Source of the DNA: Citrobacter sp. 18056
Lineage (GTDB): Bacteria; Pseudomonadota; Gammaproteobacteria; Enterobacterales; Enterobacteriaceae
Length of the DNA: 64,000 nt
Assembly: GCA_902706235.1 (NCBI GenBank)
Contig: CACSJR010000004.1
Location: forward strand, 62,001-126,000
Direction of reading: 5' to 3'
The first letter of the stretch is position 1; each line of letters begins with the position of its first letter. Below, one piece after another: positions 56,771-64,000 of the stretch. A model generated the notes under the pieces. The model was not told the DNA's origin. It saw nothing but the letters and a program-made list of their open reading frames with translations, and did no database searches. A program made the translations under genes and the position numbers.

Positions 56771-58238
56771 GGCGCTCTTCCTCCTGAGTTTGCGGCTTGA
56801 GTTTGATTTCAGCTAAGTTACGCGCGATTTTGCCGATATTTCCCGCGCCCTGTATCAAAATCAAGTCGTTACCGGTCAGAACCGGCGCCAGAATCTCAGC
56901 GACTTTCGCCGGGTCTGACACCAGAATAGGGTCCACTTTACCGCGACCACGAATGGTACGGCACAGAGAACGGCTATCCGCTCCCGGAATCGGCGCTTCG
57001 CCCGCCGCGTAAACTTCCAGCATCAGCAACGCATCAACTTCCGTCAGTACGTTGGCAAAATCGTCATACAGATCGCGCGTACGCGTATAACGATGTGGCT
57101 GGAACACCATAACCAGATTTTTATCCGGCCAGCCCGCGCGAGCCGCTTTAATGGTTGCATCCACTTCCGTTGGGTGATGACCGTAGTCGTCCACCAGCAT
57201 AGCGGTACCACTTTTACCGTTAACGCCTTCAAGCGGATACTCGCCAAGGAAATCGAAACGACGGCCTGTCCCCTGGAAGCTTTCCAGCGCGCGCAGAATG
57301 GCTTCGTCTTCGATGCCTTCTTCTGTGGCGACCGCCACCGCTGCAGCCGCATTCAGGGCGTTGTGACGACCCGGTGCGTTCAATGTTACGCGCAGCGGCG
57401 CGTTATCATGACGAATCAGAGTAAAGTGTCCCTGCGCGCCAATCTGTTTGTAATCTTCGACGCGCACGTCGGCATCGTCACTAAAACCATACGTTGTAAT
57501 CTGACGACCAACGCGCGGCAGAAGCTCGCGAATAACCGGGTCATCAACGCACATCACCGCACGTCCATAAAACGGCAGGTTATGCAGGAAATTAATAAAC
57601 GTCTGCTTTAAATTTTCGAAATCGCCCTGGTACGTGTCCATATGGTCGGCTTCGATATTGGTAACAATCGACACCATTGGCTGCAAATGCAGGAACGATG
57701 CATCGCTTTCATCCGCTTCCGCAATCAGGTAACGGCTGTGGCCCAGGCGCGCATGCACACCCGCAGCCTTAACCAGGCCACCGTTGACGAAAGTCGGATC
57801 CAGACCGGCTTCGGCGTAAATGCTCGACACCATCGCGGTGGTCGTGGTTTTACCGTGCGTCCCGGCAACGGCGATGCCGTGGCGAAAACGCATCAGTTCG
57901 GCCAGCATCTCTGCGCGGCGAATAACTGGAATACGCGCTTCATGCGCCGCAACGATTTCCGGGTTATCCGCAGAAATTGCCGTTGAAACCACCACCACGC
58001 TCGCATCGCGCACGTTTTCAGGACGGTGATTGAAATAAATCGTGGCACCCAGCGCCGTCAGCTGCTGAGTCACCGGGTTCGGCGCGAGGTCCGAACCACT
58101 GATCTGATACCCTTCGTTAGCCAACACTTCGGCAATACCGCCCATGCCAGCACCGCCGATGCCAACAAAGTGAATGTGCCGGACGCGACGCATCTCGGGC
58201 ACAATGGAACGCAGTTTCGCCAGTTGTTGTGTATTCAT
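56763..58238 (-). CDS. murC: UDP-N-acetylmuramate--L-alanine ligase
   Basis: Adds the first amino acid of the stem peptide. The 491-residue Mur ligase has the Rossmann motif [16 protein letters not shown], the P-loop [28 protein letters not shown] and [16 protein letters not shown] in the C-terminal domain. The gene starts 57 bp after murG, the gap holding a small hairpin. Confidence 0.98.
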   Translation of the reverse strand: MNTQQLAKLRSIVPEMRRVRHIHFVGIGGAGMGGIAEVLANEGYQISGSDLAPNPVTQQLTALGATIYFNHRPENVRDASVVVVSTAISADNPEIVAAHEARIPVIRRAEMLAELMRFRHGIAVAGTHGKTTTTAMVSSIYAEAGLDPTFVNGGLVKAAGVHARLGHSRYLIAEADESDASFLHLQPMVSIVTNIEADHMDTYQGDFENLKQTFINFLHNLPFYGRAVMCVDDPVIRELLPRVGRQITTYGFSDDADVRVEDYKQIGAQGHFTLIRHDNAPLRVTLNAPGRHNALNAAAAVAVATEEGIEDEAILRALESFQGTGRRFDFLGEYPLEGVNGKSGTAMLVDDYGHHPTEVDATIKAARAGWPDKNLVMVFQPHRYTRTRDLYDDFANVLTEVDALLMLEVYAAGEAPIPGADSRSLCRTIRGRGKVDPILVSDPAKVAEILAPVLTGNDLILIQGAGNIGKIARNLAEIKLKPQTQEEERHG

Positions 58239-58272
58239 TCTCTAAACGCCATCGACTACTTAAAAATTCGTG

Positions 58273-58291
58273 CAGCGCAAAAGGCGCTGCG
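58273..58291 (-). other. intercistronic hairpin murG-murC
   Basis: GCAGCGC (58273-58279), loop AAAAG, GCGCTGC (58285-58291), five bases past the murG stop. It is the only clear gap structure in the otherwise overlapping murF-ftsZ series; there is no T tract, so it probably affects mRNA processing or stability. Confidence 0.45.
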
Positions 58292-58295
58292 ATGA

Positions 58296-59363
58296 TTAAG
58301 CCTGAGCTGCCAGGCTGACTGCTTGCGCTACACGCTCGGTAGCATCCGGGATGGCGGCGGCACGTGCGCGCTCGGCCATCTCCAGCAATGTCTTTCTATC
58401 CCAGCCCGCAAGGGTGCTGGCAACGGCATCCGCGGTAAATTGCGGCTGCTCAAAAATCTTCGCGGCGCCTGCTTTTTCCAATGGCAGCGCATTCCAGTAC
58501 TGCTGTCGGTCTTTATGCTGGAACGGTACAAAAATCGCGGGCAGCCCGGCGGCGGCAATTTCGCTTACCGTCAGCGCGCCGGAGCGGCAAACCACGACAT
58601 CGGCCCAGGCGTACGCTTTGGCCATATCGTCAATAAATTCAGTGACCTTGTGCTGCGGCTGACCGGCATCGGCGTACGCCTGCTCCACGGTCTGCTGCCC
58701 ACCCTTGCCACTCTGATGCCAGATGGTGATGCTATCGCCCAACTTTTCGGCGACCTGCGGCATCGTCAGATTCAATACGCGAGCGCCCTGAGAGCCCCCA
58801 ACGACCAGTACGCGAATTTCGCCGTCACGCCCGGCCAAACGCTGTTCAGGTAGCGGAAGCGCCAGCACGTCAGTGCGTACCGGGTTGCCGACCACTTCGG
58901 CGTTCGGGAATGCCCCCGGAAACGCCTGCATCACGGTTTTGGCAATTTTCGACAACCATTTGTTGGTCAGTCCGGCAATACCATTTTGCTCATGCAGTAC
59001 CACGGGAATACCCAGCGACCACGCCGCCAGGCCACCCGGACCAGAGACATATCCGCCCATTCCCAGCACCACATCTGGCTGAAAACGCTGCATAATTGCG
59101 CGGGCCTGACGCCAGGCGTTGAAGATACGTATCGGCGCAAAAAGCATTGCCTTGAGACCTTTTCCACGCAAACCGGAGATCTCAATAAAATCAATGTCGA
59201 TCCCGTGTTTCGGCACTAAGTCCGCTTCCATACGATCGGCGGTACCGAGCCAGCGAATCTGCCAGCCCTGATCCATCAGATGGTGCGCCACGGCCAGCCC
59301 AGGGAACACGTGTCCACCGGTACCACCCGCCATCACCATCAACCGCTTAGCCTGACCACTCAT
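58296..59363 (-). CDS. murG: UDP-GlcNAc:undecaprenyl-PP-MurNAc-pentapeptide GlcNAc transferase
   Basis: Peripheral membrane GT28 transferase that converts lipid I to lipid II. The 355-residue protein has the N-terminal loop [43 protein letters not shown] and the donor-binding block [36 protein letters not shown]. Its start overlaps the ftsW stop by four bases. Confidence 0.98.
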   Translation of the reverse strand: MSGQAKRLMVMAGGTGGHVFPGLAVAHHLMDQGWQIRWLGTADRMEADLVPKHGIDIDFIEISGLRGKGLKAMLFAPIRIFNAWRQARAIMQRFQPDVVLGMGGYVSGPGGLAAWSLGIPVVLHEQNGIAGLTNKWLSKIAKTVMQAFPGAFPNAEVVGNPVRTDVLALPLPEQRLAGRDGEIRVLVVGGSQGARVLNLTMPQVAEKLGDSITIWHQSGKGGQQTVEQAYADAGQPQHKVTEFIDDMAKAYAWADVVVCRSGALTVSEIAAAGLPAIFVPFQHKDRQQYWNALPLEKAGAAKIFEQPQFTADAVASTLAGWDRKTLLEMAERARAAAIPDATERVAQAVSLAAQA

Positions 59364-60604
59364 CGAACACCCCGTGTAAACGCCTGCGCTTTTTCCAGAC
59401 GCGTTTCATAATCAATGCGTAACAAGAACATAATGGCCGTCGACATAATCAGCAGACTGGAACCACCGTAACTGATGAGCGGCAGCGTCAGACCTTTGGT
59501 TGGCAACATACCCGCTGCCGCACCGACGTTAACTAACGCCTGGAAGCTGAACCACACACCAATCGAACATGCCAGGAAACCTGAGAAACGCTGGTCCATC
59601 TCCAGCGCCTTGCGGCCAATGGACATGGCGCGGAAAGCGACGAAGAATACCATTAAAAGAGCAAGGACCACACCGATATAGCCCAGTTCTTCGCCGATGA
59701 TAGCGAAGATGAAGTCGGTGTGCGCTTCCGGTAAATACTCGAGTTTCTGTACCGAGTTGCCGAGGCCCTGCCCCCACATCTCACCGCGGCCAAAGGCCAT
59801 CAGGGATTGCGTCAGCTGGTAGCCGCTGCCAAACGGATCTTCCCATGGGTTCCAGAAGGACGTCACACGGCGAATACGATAGGGTTCAGCGAGGATCAGC
59901 AGGATTACCGCAGAGATCCCCATGCCGATGATGGCAATGAACTGCCACAGCTTGGCACCGGCGAGGAACAACATCGCCAGGGTCGTCACGAACAGCACCA
60001 CCACAGTACCGAGGTCCGGCTGTGCCAGCAGTAAGATCGCCAGCACGAATATCACGCCCATCGGTTTTAAGAAGCCGCGCAGGTTGTTTCGCACCTCATC
60101 GCCTTTACGCACCAGGTAGTTAGCGATGTAGCAGAATAGCGACAGCTTGGTAAATTCCGCCGGCTGAATACGCAGCGGGCCAAAGGCAATCCAGCGCGAT
60201 GCACCGTTAACCGAGCTGCCGACCACCAGTACAATCAACAGCATCGCGATCGCCGTTATCAGCATTGCGGTGCTGTGGCGCTGCCAGAATGCCATCGGCA
60301 AACGCAGCGTGACCAGGCCCAGACAGAACGCCAGAACGATGTACAAACCATCTCGTTTAGCGAACAGGAACGGATCGTTCGCCAGACGCTGGCCCACTGG
60401 CATTGACGCTGAGGTCACCATAATAAAACCGACGGCTGCCAGGCCCAGTGTCAGCCACAGCAGCATGCGATCGTACATGACCAGACTGTCGGTATCCTGC
60501 TGCCGGGAGCCCATCACCCAACCTTTTAATGCCGCAAACAGCCATACCAGGATTCCGGATCCCGGCATATGGGGCATTCTCAGGCGTGGGAAAGATAAAC
60601 GCAT
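59360..60604 (-). CDS. ftsW: peptidoglycan glycosyltransferase FtsW (SEDS family)
   Basis: Septal peptidoglycan polymerase that works with FtsI. The 414-residue protein has ten membrane segments and the SEDS blocks [74 protein letters not shown] (family signature, split over about 270-325) and [12 protein letters not shown]. It shares one base with the end of murD. Confidence 0.97.
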   Translation of the reverse strand: MRLSFPRLRMPHMPGSGILVWLFAALKGWVMGSRQQDTDSLVMYDRMLLWLTLGLAAVGFIMVTSASMPVGQRLANDPFLFAKRDGLYIVLAFCLGLVTLRLPMAFWQRHSTAMLITAIAMLLIVLVVGSSVNGASRWIAFGPLRIQPAEFTKLSLFCYIANYLVRKGDEVRNNLRGFLKPMGVIFVLAILLLAQPDLGTVVVLFVTTLAMLFLAGAKLWQFIAIIGMGISAVILLILAEPYRIRRVTSFWNPWEDPFGSGYQLTQSLMAFGRGEMWGQGLGNSVQKLEYLPEAHTDFIFAIIGEELGYIGVVLALLMVFFVAFRAMSIGRKALEMDQRFSGFLACSIGVWFSFQALVNVGAAAGMLPTKGLTLPLISYGGSSLLIMSTAIMFLLRIDYETRLEKAQAFTRGVR

Positions 60605-61920
60605 TAACCAAGCTCCTTCGCCAGGCGGGTAAATACATCTCCGCGCTGCTCAAAATTCTTAAACTGATCAAGGCTGGCACAGGCCGGAGAGAGCAGGACC
60701 ATGTCGCCGTGTTTCAGTTGCGGAGCAATCAGACGTATTGCTTCTTCCATTGTTTCGGTACGAACGGCAGTGTCAGGACGCAGTTCCGCCAGCGCATCAC
60801 CATCGCGACCAAAGCACCACAGACGCACGTTGTCGCCTTTCAGCCAGGTCTTCAGCGGGGAGAAATCGGCCGATTTACCGTCGCCACCCAGCAGCAGATG
60901 CAGCGTGCCATCAACATGTAAGCCGTTTAGCGCAGCTTCGGTGCTGCCAACGTTGGTCGCTTTCGAATCGTTAATCCAGCGCACGCCGTTATGCTCCAGC
61001 GCTAACTGGAAACGGTGCGCCAGACCGGTAAACGTGGTCAGCGCTTTCAGGCTGCTGGCACGCGGTAGGCCAGCGGCATCCGCCAGCGCCAGCGCCGCCA
61101 GGGCGTTACTGTAGTTGTGCTGACCCGTCAGTTTCATTTCGCGCACGTTCAGGACTTTCTCGCCTTTTACGCGCAGCCAGGTTTCGCCCTGCTGGCGGTT
61201 GAGGTGATAGTCACCCATATTGACGCCAAAACTGACGCAGCGCGCATCGGCGCCGCGGACCGGCATGGTCAGCGCATCATCGGCGTTCACCACACAGGTT
61301 TTTGCATTTTCATAGACCCGCAGTTTGGCGGCACGATACTGCTGCAGACCAAACGGATATCTGTCCATATGATCTTCGGTAACGTTGAGGATCGTCGCGG
61401 CCACGGCTTCCAGGCTGGAGGTCGTTTCCAGTTGGAAGCTGGAAAGCTCAAGCACGTACAGTTCGCGCGAGACGTCCAGCAGCATTAACGCAGGCAGGCC
61501 GATGTTGCCGCCCACGCCGACGTTCACACCCGCGGCTTTCGCCATTTCACCCACCAACGTGGTGACGGTGCTTTTACCGTTCGAACCCGTAATGGCAATA
61601 ACCGGTGCCTGCGCTTCACGGCAGAACAGTTCGATGTCACCCACGATTTCGACACCCGCATCTGCAGCCGCGCTCAACGATGGATGAGCCAGGGCCATAC
61701 CAGGACTGGCAACAATCAAATCCGCCGCAAGCAGCCAATCATCATTCAGGCCACCGACAAAACGCTCGACGTCTTCTGGCAACTTATCCAGACCAGGAGG
61801 CGTTACGCGGGTATCCATCACACGTGGGGTCACGCCCTGCGCGAGGAAGAAATCGACACAAGAAAGCCCGGTCATTCCCAGGCCGATGATGACAACGTTT
61901 TTATCCTGGTAATCAGTCAT
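60604..61920 (-). CDS. murD: UDP-N-acetylmuramoyl-L-alanine--D-glutamate ligase
   Basis: Adds D-glutamate to UDP-MurNAc-L-Ala. The 438-residue Mur ligase has the P-loop [41 protein letters not shown] with the carbamylated lysine region, and [15 protein letters not shown]. Two ATG codons are adjacent at 61921-61923 and 61918-61920; the second matches the E. coli start and the better spacing to AAGGTG. The mraY stop overlaps the first ATG. Confidence 0.97.
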   Translation of the reverse strand: MTDYQDKNVVIIGLGMTGLSCVDFFLAQGVTPRVMDTRVTPPGLDKLPEDVERFVGGLNDDWLLAADLIVASPGMALAHPSLSAAADAGVEIVGDIELFCREAQAPVIAITGSNGKSTVTTLVGEMAKAAGVNVGVGGNIGLPALMLLDVSRELYVLELSSFQLETTSSLEAVAATILNVTEDHMDRYPFGLQQYRAAKLRVYENAKTCVVNADDALTMPVRGADARCVSFGVNMGDYHLNRQQGETWLRVKGEKVLNVREMKLTGQHNYSNALAALALADAAGLPRASSLKALTTFTGLAHRFQLALEHNGVRWINDSKATNVGSTEAALNGLHVDGTLHLLLGGDGKSADFSPLKTWLKGDNVRLWCFGRDGDALAELRPDTAVRTETMEEAIRLIAPQLKHGDMVLLSPACASLDQFKNFEQRGDVFTRLAKELG

Positions 61921-61922
61921 CA

Positions 61923-63005
61923 TTAACGCACCTTCAGCGTGGCCAGGCCAATCAGGACCAGCATCAGCGAGATAATCCAGAAGCGCACGATCACGCGCGG
62001 TTCCGGCCAGCCTTTCAGCTCATAGTGGTGATGAATTGGCGCCATACGGAAGATGCGCTGACCGCGCAGCTTAAAGGAGCCGACCTGCAAAATGACCGAC
62101 AGGGTTTCAACCACAAACACGCCGCCCATGATCAACAGCAGGAACTCCTGACGCAGCAGCACGGCGATAATGCCGAGCGCGCCGCCCAGCGCCAGAGAGC
62201 CCACGTCGCCCATGAAGACTTGAGCCGGATAGGTGTTGAACCATAAGAAACCTAAACCGGCCCCGACGATCGCCGTACAGACGATCACCAGCTCACCGGC
62301 ATGGCGTAAATATGGAATGTGCAGGTAGTTGGCAAAGTTCATGTTACCGGTAGCCCATGCCACCAGTGCGAAGCCCGCCGCCACGAAGACCGTTGGCATA
62401 ATCGCCAGGCCGTCGAGGCCATCCGTCAGGTTTACCGCATTGCCGGTGCCGACAATCACGAAGTAGGCCAGCACGATGTAGAAGATGCCGAGTTGCGGCA
62501 TGACGTCTTTAAAGAACGGCACAACCAGCTCGGTGGCTGGCGTATCTTTTCCGACCATGTAAAGCGCGAAGGCCACGCCCAGCGCAATCACCGACATCCA
62601 GAAGTATTTCCAGCGGGCAATCAGGCCTTTGGTGTCTTTACGCACCACTTTGCGGTAGTCATCGACGAAGCCGATGATGCCGTAACCCACCAGCACCACT
62701 AGCACGCACCAGACATACGGGTTAGATGGGTAAGCCCACAGCAGAACAGACACCACAATGGCGGTCAGGATCATGATCCCGCCCATGGTCGGCGTGCCGC
62801 GTTTACTGAAATGCGACTCCGGGCCGTCGTTACGTACGACCTGGCCAAACGCTAATTTTTGCAGACGGGCAATCATACGCGGGCCCATCCACAGGGAGAT
62901 GAACAGCGCGGTCAGCAGGCTGACGATGGCACGAAACGTCAGATAGGAAAAGACGTTAAAGCCTGAGTAATATTTGACCAAATGTTCGGCCAGCCAAACT
63001 AACAT
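61923..63005 (-). CDS. mraY: phospho-N-acetylmuramoyl-pentapeptide transferase
   Basis: Ten-segment membrane enzyme that attaches phospho-MurNAc-pentapeptide to undecaprenyl phosphate, forming lipid I. The 360-residue protein has the active-site clusters GFVDDYRK (Asp-Asp), [13 protein letters not shown] and the Mg-binding loop with [24 protein letters not shown]. It overlaps the murF stop by seven bases. Confidence 0.98.
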   Translation of the reverse strand: MLVWLAEHLVKYYSGFNVFSYLTFRAIVSLLTALFISLWMGPRMIARLQKLAFGQVVRNDGPESHFSKRGTPTMGGIMILTAIVVSVLLWAYPSNPYVWCVLVVLVGYGIIGFVDDYRKVVRKDTKGLIARWKYFWMSVIALGVAFALYMVGKDTPATELVVPFFKDVMPQLGIFYIVLAYFVIVGTGNAVNLTDGLDGLAIMPTVFVAAGFALVAWATGNMNFANYLHIPYLRHAGELVIVCTAIVGAGLGFLWFNTYPAQVFMGDVGSLALGGALGIIAVLLRQEFLLLIMGGVFVVETLSVILQVGSFKLRGQRIFRMAPIHHHYELKGWPEPRVIVRFWIISLMLVLIGLATLKVR

Positions 63006-64000
63006 GTTCCGTTCTCCTGTAGAGCGCGAACCACCTCTTCCATGGCAGCGCTACGTGAACCTTTCACTAAAATGGTAATAATCTGATGCTCTTCGATAAG
63101 CGTTTTCAGACGTGAAATCGCTGCTGGCTTGTCGGCAAAATGCTCGCCAACGCCGCTGGCATCGCTAATCGTTTTACTGAGGGTGCCGACGCTGATGACG
63201 CAGTCGATGCCCGCCGCTTTCGCCGCTTCACCCACCTGGTTATGGCAGGCTTCGCTTTCCTCGCCGAGCTCTGCCATGTCGCCAACGACCATCACGCGGA
63301 AGCCGGGCATTTCAGATAACACCTGCGCCGCCGCGGTCATTGAACCCACGTTGGCATTGTAGGAGTCATCGAGCAGAAGCTGGTTTTCGGCCAGTTCAAT
63401 CGGGAACAGACGGCCCGGCACGGCTTTCAGCGTGGCGAGACCCGCTTTCACTGCCGCTAAATCCGCACCAACCGCCATCGTCAGCGCCGCTGCAGCCAGC
63501 GCATTGGCGATGTTGTGACGGCCAGGCAGCGGCAGCAGCACGTCGACGTTGCCGACCGGAGTCTGCAACGTGAATTCGGTGCCGTGGCTGGTGACGTGAA
63601 TGTTGTTGGCCGTGAAATCACTGTTCGCTGCATTCGGCGAGAAGCGCCACACTTTGCGGGAGCCAATCACGCTCTGCCAGTTCAGCCAGTCGTTATTATC
63701 GGCGTTCATAATCGCGATGCCGTTCAGCGGCAGGCCGCTGTAGATTTCACCTTTCGCTTTGGCAACGCCCGCCAGAGAGCCGAAGCCTTCCAGATGCGCG
63801 GCAGCCAGGTTATTCACCAGCGCAGCTTCCGGACGCGTCAGGTCGACGGTCCAGGCAATTTCGCCCTGATGGTTCGCGCCTAATTCAATCACCGCAAATT
63901 CGTGTTCTTTGGTCAGACGCAGCAGCGTCATGGGCACGCCGATGTCATTATTCAGATTGCCTGCGGTGTAAAGCGTGTTGCCACACTGGCTGAGAATAGA
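62999..64000 (-). CDS. murF: UDP-MurNAc-tripeptide--D-Ala-D-Ala ligase, C-terminal three-quarters (cut by window end)
   Basis: Adds the D-Ala-D-Ala dipeptide made by DdlB to the UDP-MurNAc tripeptide. The frame is open to base 64000, giving the last 333 residues of about 452; the first about 119, including the P-loop, lie outside. Visible blocks are [71 protein letters not shown] and [13 protein letters not shown]. An internal ATG near 63937 is not the start, since homology continues upstream to the edge. Confidence 0.97.
   Translation of the reverse strand, partial: SILSQCGNTLYTAGNLNNDIGVPMTLLRLTKEHEFAVIELGANHQGEIAWTVDLTRPEAALVNNLAAAHLEGFGSLAGVAKAKGEIYSGLPLNGIAIMNADNNDWLNWQSVIGSRKVWRFSPNAANSDFTANNIHVTSHGTEFTLQTPVGNVDVLLPLPGRHNIANALAAAALTMAVGADLAAVKAGLATLKAVPGRLFPIELAENQLLLDDSYNANVGSMTAAAQVLSEMPGFRVMVVGDMAELGEESEACHNQVGEAAKAAGIDCVISVGTLSKTISDASGVGEHFADKPAAISRLKTLIEEHQIITILVKGSRSAAMEEVVRALQENGTC

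Overview
The window is a contiguous chromosomal segment of an enterobacterium (order Enterobacterales, family Enterobacteriaceae). Almost every protein reads as a close full-length counterpart of an E. coli K-12 protein, and the gene order follows the classic 'minute 2-3' region: pcnB-folK-panBC-panD, yadE/yadI/yadHG, can, hpt, gcd, cueO, yacC, speED, yacL, acnB, lpdA-aceFE-pdhR, aroP, ampDE, nadC, ppdD-hofBC, guaC, coaE-zapD-yacG, mutT, secAM, lpxC and the 3' part of the dcw cell-division cluster. Dispersed GCCGGGTA...TACCCGGC-type REP hairpins and two accessory insertions relative to K-12 suggest an Enterobacter/Lelliottia/Leclercia/Citrobacter-like genome; the genus is inference. No tRNA, rRNA, insertion sequence, prophage or CRISPR array was seen.

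Layout. 1-3029 (+): end of pcnB, folate (folK) and pantothenate (panB, panC, panD) genes. 3033-6586 (-): an envelope polysaccharide deacetylase, a lone PTS EIIA domain and an ABC-2 exporter. 6693-12737: carbonic anhydrase, hypoxanthine salvage, PQQ glucose dehydrogenase and the periplasmic copper oxidase, with a consensus CRP site between hpt and gcd and a MerR-type 19-bp-spacer promoter for cueO. 12835-14503: spermidine pair speE-speD. 15069-17666: aconitase B. 18027-23524 is the first accessory block: a DUF3300 protein (YacH family), a DUF2950 protein, a FixL/FixJ-like two-component pair, a secreted GlcG/HbpS-like protein and, on the other strand, an unrecognised small secreted protein. 23715-30816 (-): the pyruvate dehydrogenase operon pdhR-aceE-aceF-lpdA. 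31375-32745: aromatic amino-acid permease.

32850-39037 (+) is the second accessory block and the best candidate for an uncharacterised pathway: a LacI-family regulator, a perfect 16-bp operator placed on a sigma70-like promoter, a double-SIS protein, a PTS EIIBC permease lacking EIIA, a GPH-family sugar symporter and a GH43 glycosidase. It lies exactly between aroP and ampE. 

39078-45731 holds ampDE, nadC, the cryptic-in-E. coli type IV pilin operon ppdD-hofB-hofC with a TGCGA-N6-TCGCA (CRP-S type) site upstream, and guaC. 45960-64000 holds coaE-zapD-yacG, mutT, secA with its arrest-peptide regulator secM, lpxC, and then on the minus strand the tightly packed ftsZ-ftsA-ftsQ-ddlB-murC-murG-ftsW-murD-mraY-murF series, cut by the window end inside murF.
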